From Coprinus comatus (taxonomy: Eukaryota; Basidiomycota; Agaricomycetes; Agaricales; Agaricaceae): 64,000 bases of DNA. Numbering within the stretch: the first letter of the stretch is position 1; each line of letters opens with the position of its first letter. Shown piece after piece: positions 11,206-22,385 of the stretch. The stretch is taken from contig JAWPGT010000003.1 of the NCBI GenBank assembly GCA_034638255.1, positions 620,001-684,000 on the forward strand. The letters run 5' to 3'. The notes below the pieces were generated by a model. The model had not been told where the DNA came from. It saw nothing but the letters and a program-made list of their open reading frames with translations, and ran no database searches. The position numbers and the translations under genes were made by a program.

Positions 11206-12063
11206 TGACCGATACGTTCCAGATTCCAATGTCATTCGCAGATGCTTTCCAAGCTCTTCATGTGTATTCATATCGTATTTGTATTCGTCGTCTCTTTGAG
11301 TTCTATCCAGGGGTATTTTACTAAACGTTATATCCGATGGGTAATCCTCCTTGACAACTATTGTAATATCAAAATGAAGAGAAGCCACAAGAGAACAAGG
11401 GCTGCCAAGATGAAATATTCATCAGCGAACCGCATCATAAATATATCAACGCATGTGGTTGTCCCGAGTTTACTTGACATGCCGACTAAACCTAAACATA
11501 GTAGCAAAGATAAGGACCGTCGCGGGAGTAACAACACTCGAGGCCATTGAATATATATACGTGTCCAACACTTGAAGGACCGGATACAAAGGCACAAAAT
11601 ATTATGTGGACCTCTTTTCAATTTACGAGCCTTTAGCTGGACAAGAACACAATTAAGTATCTGGGGAGCGCTTGTGACAAAGGTTGGAGAGCCGCGGATA
11701 TCCATTGGGATAAAATATCTAATATTATTCTTGCAGCACCATAAAGTCTAGGCACGGACAAGTAATCATCCGTTGGCCATTGCGGAGAGGGCGGCAGGTT
11801 TATTCAATGTTCTTGTTAGACTGCGTGTGGATTTCACCAATTTTCAAGAATCATTCTGCCGCCAAGAAGCAGTAGGCTCGAAGAATTGCCTCCAACTCAG
11901 GCATCCATGAATTTGAGTTGAGCATTGAAGGTATGAGCCAACTTGACAATCTGGACAAAGGAACAGACGGAGGAATCAGTTGAATCCCATGATAATTGAT
12001 TCAACAATCGGTCTAGTATACTTACGAGTTACGGCTGTCAGGATTAGGCTTGTAGTACAAGTG
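11206..12063. other. intergenic between convergent genes; no gene supported
   Basis: It lies between the reductase stop and the stop of the minus-strand DUF6533 gene. A minus-strand frame of 115 codons (11358-11705) has a hydrophobic C-terminus, but its composition is otherwise irregular and it has no homologue I recognise. I do not call it a gene. Confidence 0.45.
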
Positions 12064-13607
12064 TCATGGCTCCAGCTGCAAGTCCGAAATGTCAGTCAAC
12101 CCAGAAACTTCCCCTCTGCTCCTAAAAGAGTTTGATTGAGTTATTTTGCTCAATTCATAATTTTCACCACTTTGCTGACATCGAGATGTGAAAAGTATAT
12201 CCGTGTCAGTTGGATGGCTGCTAATGATTGGCGGGTTTGAAGCCACAGGTGTTTGTGATCTACTATAACTGTTGAGGTTGAGGATAATTCGGTAACCCTA
12301 TAAGGTTGTGTAACAATCTGTAAGAATGTAGTACTTCAGTCATAGTCAATGACTTACAGCAAAAGAGAAGGCAGCCAGAAGCCAACTTATGAGACATTGT
12401 CTCTGTTAGCACAAAATAACAAGCTACAAGTGACTGCAACGTACCCAAAGAGGACCCCTGCGTAAGAGTGATGGGGAATAACAAGAAGTACAGCATAACC
12501 ACAAAAAATAACTTGACATGACTAATCAGCATTAGGTATGCAGTAATTAAAGCAAAGAGTGTCACAAAACAAGAGGAAGAAAGCCCATGTTCCATCTCGC
12601 ATAAGAAGTATCAACAATGGTATGTCTCCCCAGCCTGCCTTGACTGTTGTATAAAACCGGAATGAAGTCAAAACAAACAAGAGAGTTTGAAAGACCAGAG
12701 ACACTGCCCTATTGATTATGAGTTAACGTGGTAGAATCTTCATATGAATCCCCCAACGTACCACACTGTCATACTTCTGGGCGCATGCGTAACAAGACAT
12801 ACATCGTTGGTCTCGATATTGGGCACTGCCAATACCATCCCGAGTATCATCCCTATTATTTCAACAACAAAACCACATCTTATGATATTGTGCACTAGTT
12901 TAGAGCGTTGATATAACGCATATACTGAGGTTTGTTTTAGTTCACAAGTTCATGCTTAAATTTTAGAATTTACCTCTCAAAATGAGTATGATATCGACGG
13001 CAACAATAATCAGCATCATCGCTATGCCCTGATAGATTTGCCATATCCAACAATCGCGCTCAGTGAAATGAAATTGTGGAGTAAGTTCCGTTCCAATACA
13101 AAGAATTGAACTATAAAATAGGTAAGATAAGCAACACAAAGGCCAATATACTAGACCTACGCTTCGACCATTACCGGTATATATCGAACGAAGAAATATA
13201 TGAATTTAATGTAGTTCCAGTCGCGCCTAAATCCATATTAATATTAATATACTGACCGTCGACCATCGATAGAAAGACTCACGGCCAGATAAATTTGACC
13301 TAGCATCAAGTATCAATATATTGAGGTGTGCTGATGGAAAGATGGCTTCCTTACCTCATCGTCAAATGTTATTAACATATCCCAAACCAGAAACGCCAAA
13401 GCAGCAACTAAGAGTGTCAGCCAATGTTAATAACCGAATATATGCATGTATTCAAGTAATTGAATACCCACTTGAACTACGATCTACAGCCTGAGCCCCA
13501 GAAGCTTCTGATACAGTGCGAAAAGGGCCATAAATCGTAGGTATGGGTGTTAAATTATTATCGTTGAGAGTGGAAGAGGCAATTATGCTTGTCAACGTCG
13601 TGGTCAT
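12064..13607 (-). CDS. DUF6533-type seven-helix membrane protein
   Basis: Minus-strand gene with about nine exons. The probable start is MTTTLTSIIASS at 13607. After the first intron come AALAFLVWDMLITFDDEV, KFIWPRDWNYIKFIYFFVRY, then TERDCWIWQIYQGIAM, TVKAGWGDIPLLILLMRDG and SWLLAAFSFAGYRIILNL. This is the order of the DUF6533 N-terminal region and its hydrophobic partner segments in basidiomycete proteins of about 300-380 residues. The protein is probably a multi-pass membrane protein; its function is unknown across the family. One oddity: between RDGTWAFFLLF and VTLFALITAYLM the frame shifts by one base at a run of four A (12566-12569 on the plus strand). All other joins are consistent, so this is either an assembly indel or a fresh frameshift. 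Confidence 0.82.
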
Positions 13608-14435
13608 GAAAGGTCCAGGGTGTGTCGCTGTCTGGATTAGCTCGCAATATAAATATAAAAAACTCTTCTTTGGGCGCCAGTAGTCACAAGTAATCAATCA
13701 GGTGTGGCGCGTTGGAATGTCTATTTTCCAATATAGGGGATGATGACTAGTAAAACTGAAGGCTGAAAAGCTCGCAATGTGTGGTATTTGGTGTCCGAGG
13801 ATTGAGAGTGTACAGAAAGGGAGTAGGGAATCAAAGAATTGGAGTGTGTCGGTCTCTTATGTGGCCGTGGGGGCGCCTTCCTCCCGACCCGGATAGAAGT
13901 GCTTGTTTAGAGAACGAAGGATCATGAAGAAGAAGCGGCATCTTTCCTCGGTTCTTTACATGGGAAAGATGGGTTAAGAATGGGACTGTTGAAACGTTGA
14001 CATGTTGAGCCAATCACGAAGGGGTTTTGTCGGCTTCAAGCCCGTGCGGTGATTACAAGGATGTAACAGTGTCGGAGGGGTCATGGGCTGAGAAAATCCT
14101 GTAAAACAAGTGTAGTCCAGAGATGATTACCCCAAACTCCGCGCGGTAACAAATTTACTGTTACTAAGTACACAATCAAATGAATTTATCACTCAGATCA
14201 TCGCAACGAAATAACATTGTTTGTGAATTCTCAAGATAAAAATGGTTGATGTAGATCTAACGAAAAAATAATACATATACTGCAAGGACAGAATACAGTG
14301 TTTTGCTTATAGTCATAAGACCGAGGATAGAGTAGAATGCAGTCTGGTGTAAAGCAATCGTATGTCACAATGAGGAAGAGATTCAAGAGACGTAAAGCCA
14401 GTGCAAGAAAAAAATTCAAATAAAAAATAAGCTAA
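13608..14435. other. intergenic; upstream of DUF6533 gene and downstream of the Bud4-like gene
   Basis: No supported gene. A 60-codon minus-strand frame (13831-14013) has no motif. The part near 14100-14430 is A/T-rich, as expected for a 3-prime flank. Confidence 0.5.
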
Positions 14436-17400
14436 CTATCGTTGTCGGCTCCAACCAGCGTCCTGCACTGCTGAGGCCGAGTTATTGTGTGATGGATTTG
14501 GTGGCCGTTTTGCAGCTTCCTCTTGCCGCTGCCAAAGTAGTTCCGCCCAAAGTGGGTGCGGAGGAATATGGCCAACAAGCGCACGGAGCACATCAAGCCT
14601 GTTTAAATTTATGAGCTGCGGTCATAAGTATGGTTTGTCAAAGAAACGTACCATTTCATCTTTTCGTCATCCGTGTCCGCAAAGAAGATGATCTCTTGCT
14701 CTTGGGGAAGATAAGCCTGAACGAACGCTCCACGCCAAAAAGTCCGTCATCATCATAACCTTTCGAACGGGGCAGGGGACTGTGTGGGTTGTGCAGCTCT
14801 TGATCATCTTGGACAGCAAGCGCTTTCTTCAGATCGATCGTTGCGGTTGCTTTCTTGGTGACATCGTTGAATGCAACCAAATTGGCGCCTATCACACGGA
14901 AATGGCGCCGACGCCAAGTCTATAATCCGCAGTCAGTCTATATTGGTTTCTCGAATCCTGGGTCAATACTCACACTACAGTCACCACCACTTTGAGTCAG
15001 AGTGCCTTGGAAGTACGTCATTTTGTGCCAATTAATGTGGCGCAAACCCCGATGGCATTCCTCCAAACTTTGAGGAAGCTGGTCAGTTGGAATTCCAGGC
15101 AAAGGTGGCAGTCTGAACATTTGCAAAACAATTTCCCCCACTTGTAATGTGGAGAACTTGCCGCCTAATTCCACGCGTTGACCAATTAGCGGATAGCTAG
15201 TTTCGAATAGACGGGTATCGCATCTCGATGCAATGTCCTTGAACTGGATGAATGCACGGGCCAATGTACCATCCGGTTTGAGATAGCGGGCGAGATTGTC
15301 AGGAAGGCGATGAACCGGCGGCTGAACTGGTAGTCGCATAGGTTTATCCTTTTCTTTCGAAGGTTTCTTGGGGGAGGACGAGAAGAAAGCGCGAACGCCT
15401 CCTCTTGAAGAAGATTGCTGGACAACGGGTGGCGGTGGTGGAGGGGTAGGAGCAGGAGCGAGAGCTTTGAATTGAGCTATGATATGAGGATCCCGACGAA
15501 TCTTCAGTGTCAGAGTAAATTCGAGTTTGCTGTGCTCGATTCTATTGTGACGTTACATTAGCGCGCTGCCTTCCGTTACAAAATAGTTTCTTACAGCTCG
15601 AACTCTTGTTCAATGGGGCAATCGGGATGGAGTTCACACTCAGGCGTGGTGACGAAGTGAATGCCATTGTTGAGAGTACATGTAAGGGAGGCAGGCTGTT
15701 GGGGAAGAGGCACATTTACACCTTTGATACCCAGAACTTCGGAATTAGATGAGTATCTGTTTTTGGACAAAGATAGGAGAATAGTTCCACTAACCTTTGA
15801 CGAACACCTTCCCGTAGGCTTTGCTCGGATTAGCCTGAGCGCGATATTCTTTGATCTGTTTCGAATATTCATTCTAATGCCCAATGAGTGTGAATCCAGA
15901 AGATGAAAGTGTGAGATGTACCATATCGGAAGGTCGTCGTACGGTCCTCCAAGCCCTTCCGCTATCCAAATCTCCAGCTCCAGACATGTGTGATATTTTT
16001 TCCTCAGGGCCTGAAGCATATATGGTACCCTCATGCTCGCGAACATGGTACTTCTGCTTCCGCTGCAGTGTGTTTAGTAAAACGATCACTAAGAAGGCGT
16101 TGCTATAACTACTTACAGTTTTCTTGGTCACTGACCCATCAATTAGCTTCCTTAACTCGCGCTCAATGCTATCGGAAAGCAAGTCTTCTTCGGTAAGTTT
16201 ATCCATAGTACCAGCGTCTAAGAAGCCACTGTTTCTAGTTAGATCTTGAGCATCTCCGGTACTCATGCTACGCCTTTTACTGGGTCGTCCCAGGCCAAGC
16301 TGGCTCTGCAGCCGCTGTCCATTTCCTCTTATTGGAATGAAGTCACCCTCTGCAGCTCTCTTTTCACGCCTTTTTTCAAGAATCAGCTGTTCGCGAGAAG
16401 CGCGAGCATTGGTTGCATCCTTCGGGGGAACCGGAGGAGGCATTGATGACATTGATGATCCTGAAAGTGACCGTATTGAACCCTCCCTCAGGTCCAACAA
16501 AGCAGAGTCGGTTGCTGCACGCTCGATGCCTCTGGGTCGGTTAGTCATAGTAGCCTGTTCATACGACTCATCATACTCTTCAGTCATTATTGAATCTTCT
16601 CGTCCCCCAACTCCAGCTCCAGCCACATCGTCCATCAGTCTATCCAACGCACTCTTCATATCCATGTTGACGTCGACATCACCGACCTTTACGCTTGTTC
16701 CGCTTGATACACTACCATTATTGATATCCCCTTCCTTAGTCGTAAGGACGCCAAGACTATCCCGCGACGCTGTATTACCGTTTCCACGGCTAAAGGCTAG
16801 CCCACCGAGGCTGAACTTGCTACCGAAGTTGAGTGGGAGATTGCTTCCAGCGCCGAGCAACCCCAAGTCTTTTTCGGCCGGTTTTTCGCGAGCAGGAGAA
16901 TCAGCTCTCTCTGCTTGTTGTACGGTGATCGACCTGACATTTATGTCAGTTTGAGCAGTCATGATTGATATTCCATGCTCCTCATTGTCTTGTTCATCTC
17001 CATCACTCTCTAATCCAATTTCCCGAGGATCCTCTTCTTCAGTTTGCATTGTAGATGCCAACGTTTGCTCAAATGCGATGACGGAATCGGAGCGTCGGTG
17101 TGTGGGCTTAGGACTGGGACTACTAGTGCTCCTTTCGGTCAAGCGTCGTCGGATATCTTCTTTGCTGATCCGTTGACGAATGATAGGCCGAGGAGATAGC
17201 AGGTTGGAGGCACTGCCTGTTTGATTTGTACTAGACAGAGGGGATGCAAGAGGTTGAGTAGGTGATGCAACTCGAGAAGGTAGTTGTGAATGGGATGGGG
17301 AATGGGATGTCCTTGGGAGTGAATTGTTGTGAATTCCCGCCAGAACTTCTTCCTCTTCCCGCGAAAAATCGGTGGTAAGAGAGAGAGAATGATCTTGTTG

Positions 17401-19317
17401 GGAACCATCTTGTAGAATAGATGAATCCTCAAGTCCAGAATCCGCGGGAAGCTGGGAGGTTGTCTTATGGTTAAGCTCGTTTTGATCCAACTAAGAATAA
17501 GATTGCTTACGTCGTCATCAGAACGATAAATATCGCTACGCTCTAATCCACTGAGACTAACTTCGGAATGACCAATAGATAAATTTGCAGGATCTAACGA
17601 TTCATTGTCCCTGCTTGTTCTGTGATAATCATCTAAACTGGTTTCGTGTTCGCGATGCTGAAATGGATCCACCCCCACAGAAACACCTATCTTGTTTTCT
17701 TGAGATCCTGTGAAACAATAAAATTAGCGCCAGCACGATAGCAAGAAGTAGTAAAGGTACCTCGTGGCCATTTGAACTTGGGAATTAAGCCATCGGTACG
17801 AGTACTACTCGTACTGGTGTTCTTCATAGGGGAAGGACTTATGGGAAGTTTATCTACACTCTCTTCAACCTCCTTTGCTTCAACTTTTCCCACTTCCCGC
17901 ACTTGAGCTATTCGCTCTATGTGAGTTGACCGCCCTAACGGTGGGGTGCTGTGGGCGGGGATAGGAGATCGACGAGGCGGAGTTGCTGGTGGGCCGTGGG
18001 GTGACGCGTATGTCGGGAGACCAAGGTTATATGGATAGGGAATCATTTCATTCATTGTTTGTTGCTCGTGCTGGGATGGTCGTGGTAATACATGTGGTGA
18101 AAAATGAGGAGGTGGAGTATGAGTTTGAGGAGAATGTTGATGGTGCTGCAAGAGACGTTCAGCATGGTGACTACGACCAAAGGGAACTCCATCCTCCGTT
18201 TCGAGGTCTGTAGGTATATCAGTTACTCGTGGTGGAGTACTCGCCACCAAGGTCTCGGCGTTATTCATGGATGGATTTGAACATAAAAACATTTCTTCGA
18301 CTAGACCGGTGATGCTCATATTGGGATCCAGGAAAGTCGTGGCGGTTTCGTTCGGTTCAGTTTCTGTGAGCTGGCTAATTTCATAAGATTCCTCGGCCAT
18401 GGATATATCTTGAAAGTCGGGGTGGGAGTTGACTTCCGATTGCCAATGAGAAAGTTGGTCGTTTGTATGTTGGCCACGGAAAAATGGTTCTTCCTCGTCG
18501 GCATCTTGATTGGTAGGATATAATGTTCGTCATCAGTATCCTCGAAAGGCTCCTCGTCTGACGTCTCTCGGTCAAATTCAAGAACGTCACATCTCTCATC
18601 AAAGGTAACTGTCTTCCTGCGTTCTCGTTTATAAGAACCACTTAGACGCGGACCGTGTAATCGCCTAGAGACAAGGGATGATCTTCCTGGAGATGGCCCA
18701 TTAGAAAGTGACGCGAGAGGATCGGGGCTAAGACGGGAGTCAATAGGGGTAGTGCTGACTGGAAGTGGTAGGTGGGAGTCGGGAGAGATGGCTTCGGGCA
18801 TGGTAGAGTCCCCTCTCCGTTTGAAGGGGCTCTTTGTGACTGGTTCTTTCTCTAAGAGACCTTGGAAGGTCTTGCTCTGCTTGCGGTCGCGTTTGAGAGC
18901 AAATGGCCGATCGTTTTCCGCTTCCGCATCATCGTGCATGGAAACGGGCCTTGGTCGCTTCTCACCAGAAACACGGCGGGTTGGGAATACGACCGATGCG
19001 GGACGAGATGGAGTAGGCGGAGTAGGAATTAATGTCTTGAAGGGGGACTTGCTGACTAGATTATTATTCCGGACATGCTTGAAACTTGAGGATGAGCGCC
19101 TAACAAGGTCTGTGCCTTGTCGGTGGAGAACTGGCGAGTCTCGCTTTGCAATACGAAGGGGTGATGTGATAGAACCTAAGCTTGGTGAAGGAGTGATTGA
19201 GGGAGTAGTGGAAGACGACCAGCCCATTCCTGAGTCGCGTAGAATAGAAGACTTGATGGGATCCGGGGAATTGGAAAGCAGACGGTCTCGAAAAGGGGAG
19301 GGTCTATGGGTCGCCAT
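14436..19317 (-). CDS. BUD4: anillin/Bud4-like septation protein with C-terminal PH domain
   Basis: A large minus-strand gene, about 1400 residues, starting MATHRPSPFRDRLLS. The N-terminal two thirds are Ser/Pro-rich and disordered, with an acidic patch near RKTVTFDERCDVLEF. A conserved C-terminal region follows: AQANPSKAYGKVFVKV, NNGIHFVTTPECEL, EQEFEL, then FIQFKDIASRC and MTYFQGTLTQSGGDC, and a PH domain (WRRRHFRVIGANLVAFNDV, FRLIF, IIFFADTDDEKMKW) ending with LDVLRALVGHIPPHPLWAE. That order of anillin homology region plus PH domain is the Bud4/Int1/Mid2 layout. These proteins bind septins and phosphoinositides at the division site. Two single-base frame breaks interrupt it, near 14702 inside the PH domain and near 18505-18530. 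Near 17491 two nested in-frame introns, 20 or 71 nt, are possible. Confidence 0.82.
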
Positions 19318-19568
19318 GGGTGAACAGGGGCCACTGACTGGCGTATGTGTTCACTGTTGAAGCTTAACAACTGGAAGTCAACAAACACTGACCGTGGGAA
19401 TCCTGTACGCATGTTCTCTCGCCCCGAGGGCGCGTTGCGGCGCGTCATCCACGTGACACCCAACATTACCCCACACGCATAATCAAGTGTAATTACACCC
19501 GGCAACCTGCGGACCGTTATGTATAAGCCCGCAATTCATATATTCCTCTGCTGATCATCTCCTACCAC
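19318..19568. promoter_or_regulatory. shared divergent upstream region (BUD4-like / PEX5)
   Basis: A 251-bp gap separates the two divergent start codons. A TATA-like word (TATGTATAAG, about 19518-19527) sits some 40 bp before the PEX5 ATG. No tested element; this is a positional inference. Confidence 0.4.
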
Positions 19569-21968
19569 ATGTCTTTCCAAGGCCTCATATCCGGCTCTGA
19601 GTGTGCAGCACCAGCAAACCCTCTTTCCCAGGTCTTGAAGCACGCAGAGGGAGATCGGAGTCTTCAACAAGTATGTATCACCATCTCTTTCTGGTAGCAC
19701 ATACTAATACGGACCAAGGATCGTGTAGCAGGTCCATCGAGTAGCAGGGTTAGTTCCTCAGAATGTCCAGCATTAAATTATAGCGTTCTAACGATTTTCT
19801 CTAGCTCCATCAACTTCCAACCTCTGCAGGACCTTCCGTTGCAAATGAACATGATTTGGCACTCGCACGACAATTTTTCGATAACCAGGGACCTTCTGCA
19901 GGACCCTCATTTGCACCTCCACATGCAGCGGAACTCGCTCGCATGGGCCAGGTTCCGGGTGGTACCAATTTTCGTGACGCTTGGGTTATGGAGCAACAAC
20001 AAAGGACACTTCATGCATTGGAAGAATCTAAACAGACTGGATGGGCCGCAGAGTTTGGAACATCGTCTCAGATTTCTTCTCCTGTTAGTCCTGCTATGCA
20101 ACAAAACGTTTCTCGTCCTGATTGTAAGTTTCTACACCAATAACGAAGAGGGTACGCAATTAATCCTCGGTTCTACAGTTCAGAATAGAACTTCGTTCAT
20201 GTCTCCTATGGGGATGTACGGAAGTAGTATGCCAATGTATGGGATGTCAGGAGGTATGGCCTTTGGCGGTATGAACACAAATGTCATGATTCCAGATCAG
20301 GGGAAGGGGAAGGGAAAAGTTAGAGATGCTGACTTTGAGGCTGCATTCGATCAAGCCCTAGCTTCTCTCACCGTCGAAGAACAAACCTCTAGAATTGAGG
20401 AAGTCAAGGAGGACGCCGCGGATAGCCTCGAAGATAATGCACAGCAAGCGAGAGAGAAGGAAGGAGAATCGGATTTCAAACAGTTGGTTTTTAGCCTCCG
20501 TCCCCACTTCCAGTATCTAAACATATCTACAGGATTTGGAACGAAATGCAAGACTCAGATCTTCCACCCCCGCAAGAAGATATGGCTAAGTGGGAGGCAG
20601 AGTTTAACCAACTCATGAGTGCCCAGCGAGATGAACTTGATACCGATTATGGCGCAAACATGCAGGAAGCTTGGGAGAGTGGCCTAGGAGATTTTACGTC
20701 AGTTGGGACAACAGAAAGGATACAATTCGATGACGAAGGTGTACCCATTCTTGGTGACTACGTGTTTGGTTCGTCTGCTTGAGTGTCAAACACTACATTA
20801 TATAACTCATTTCCGACAGAGGTAAATAACAAATATTTGGCTGACCCCGGACGTTCCTTCCTAGACGATGCGAAAGCGTTGTTAGAGCAAAACGGGTCAC
20901 TATCAGAAGCCGCTCTGATGCTCGAAGCTGCTATTCAAAAAGGCCAGTCTGGAGAAGGCGGTTATGAAGCATGGATTCTCTTAGGGGAAACCAGAAACAT
21001 GGATGAGCGCGAAGAAGCTGGGATGAAGGCATTGATGCAAGGTGTTAGACTAGCCGAAGAGAACGGTACACCAGGACCAGGTATAATGGTTAGTTTTCTT
21101 TCTCTTCGTCCTCAGTTAAAAGGTGCTAATTTCATTCAGTCCCTCGCAATTTCTTTCACAAACGAGGCTTACGACAAAGCGTCCCATTCAATGCTATTGA
21201 GATGGCTCCGAGCACGTTATCCTGACTATCCTGTACCAGAAGAAACTTTGAAAGCCATGAAAACCCACAACGCCTGGGACACACACACACGCATCACACA
21301 TTTGTTCCTTGGTCTCACTAGACAACACCATGGTCAGGGCATAATGGATCCCGACTTACAAATCGGCCTTGGTGTCCTATTCTATACCAACAGTGATTAT
21401 GACCACGCGAAAGATTGTTTCGCTACGGCCTTGGGTGCTCGACCAAAGGTGCATAATAAAGTTTACCTACCAGTGTCTCAGTACTCACATGTTTCCAGGA
21501 CTACTTATTATGGAACAGACTTGGTTCGTCACTGTCAAATGGTAATAAGCCTGAAGAAGCTCTCGGAGCGTACAGAGAAGCTCTTGCCCTTCGTCCCACT
21601 TATACACGTGCTATTTACAACGTTGGGGTAGCCTGCAAGTCTAAGTCTCGGCCTAAGCCTTTCAGCTCCCATGCTGACCTCCGATTACAGGTTTGAATAT
21701 CGGTGCTTACAAAGAAGCTGCAGAGCACTTCCTTAGCGCTATTGCTCTTCAAGAAAATAGCGCTGGTGACACAAGTGATCAACTATGGCTTACCCTCCGT
21801 CGTGCATTCGTTTCGATGGTACGTTACTCAAATCTGGGCTTGTTTTGTTTCTTCTGGGGCATACTCTTACCTTCTCCCTAGGAACGGCCTGACCTAGCGG
21901 ATATGGCGACGGTTCAGAACAAAACCAACCTCGATGTCTTTAGGAAAGAAGAAGGGTTGGATTTCTAA
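19569..21968 (+). CDS. PEX5: peroxisomal targeting signal 1 receptor PEX5
   Basis: It starts [15 protein letters not shown], with the conserved N-terminal cysteine (residue 12) used for receptor recycling by monoubiquitination in Pex5. The disordered N-half has aromatic docking motifs: [20 protein letters not shown] and WESGLGDF. The C-half holds the TPR domain, with segments [69 protein letters not shown] and [20 protein letters not shown], ending [11 protein letters not shown]. It imports PTS1-tagged matrix proteins through the peroxisomal docking complex. An intron at 21635-21690 is GC-AG (GCAAGT donor). The join at about 20487/20533 works only if one G of a GG pair is absent, so an assembly indel or a frameshift sits there. 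All other joins are GT-AG. Confidence 0.95.
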
Positions 21969-22385
21969 ACCATTACCTCAATATATACATAAAACTTTGT
22001 ATTCTACATCTTTCATCCACTGGTTCGTGCATTACATATACGTAGAATCTGATTGGTCTTTGAAGAGACGCCGTCCGGTCCGAGTTCATCATAATTCGAA
22101 GCTGCACGAAGTATGCAAATCAACCCGAGATTCTTTTTTTTCTAGTTAACGCAGGTACGTGTAAGCAACCCATGTGTATGTATATATTTGAGATATGATA
22201 TTTGATCACAGGGAAAGGCGGCTTCCCCATAATCTCTTCCTGTGACCACGGCTCCGACCTGGACCGCTTCGATGGTATATGATTAAGGATAATATATAAA
22301 TGATTGTCAAGTGACACTAGTAACCAGCATTCTCTTGCCTCTTTCATATCTATTATCCTCATAGCCTTCCTTAGCCTCGTACAAG
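21969..22385. other. intergenic between PEX5 and ILV3
   Basis: 417 bp holding the PEX5 3-prime flank and presumably the ILV3 promoter. An 80-codon minus-strand frame (22120-22362) has no motif. Confidence 0.5.

Noticed and set aside
14709..14725. A 17-nt GT-AG segment that would repair the Bud4-like frame
   Set aside because: Far shorter than any normal fungal intron, and it would remove the conserved VERSF strand of the PH domain; a one-base indel is simpler.
16265..16954. 229-codon plus-strand frame
   Set aside because: Antisense to the disordered Ser-rich part of the Bud4-like gene.
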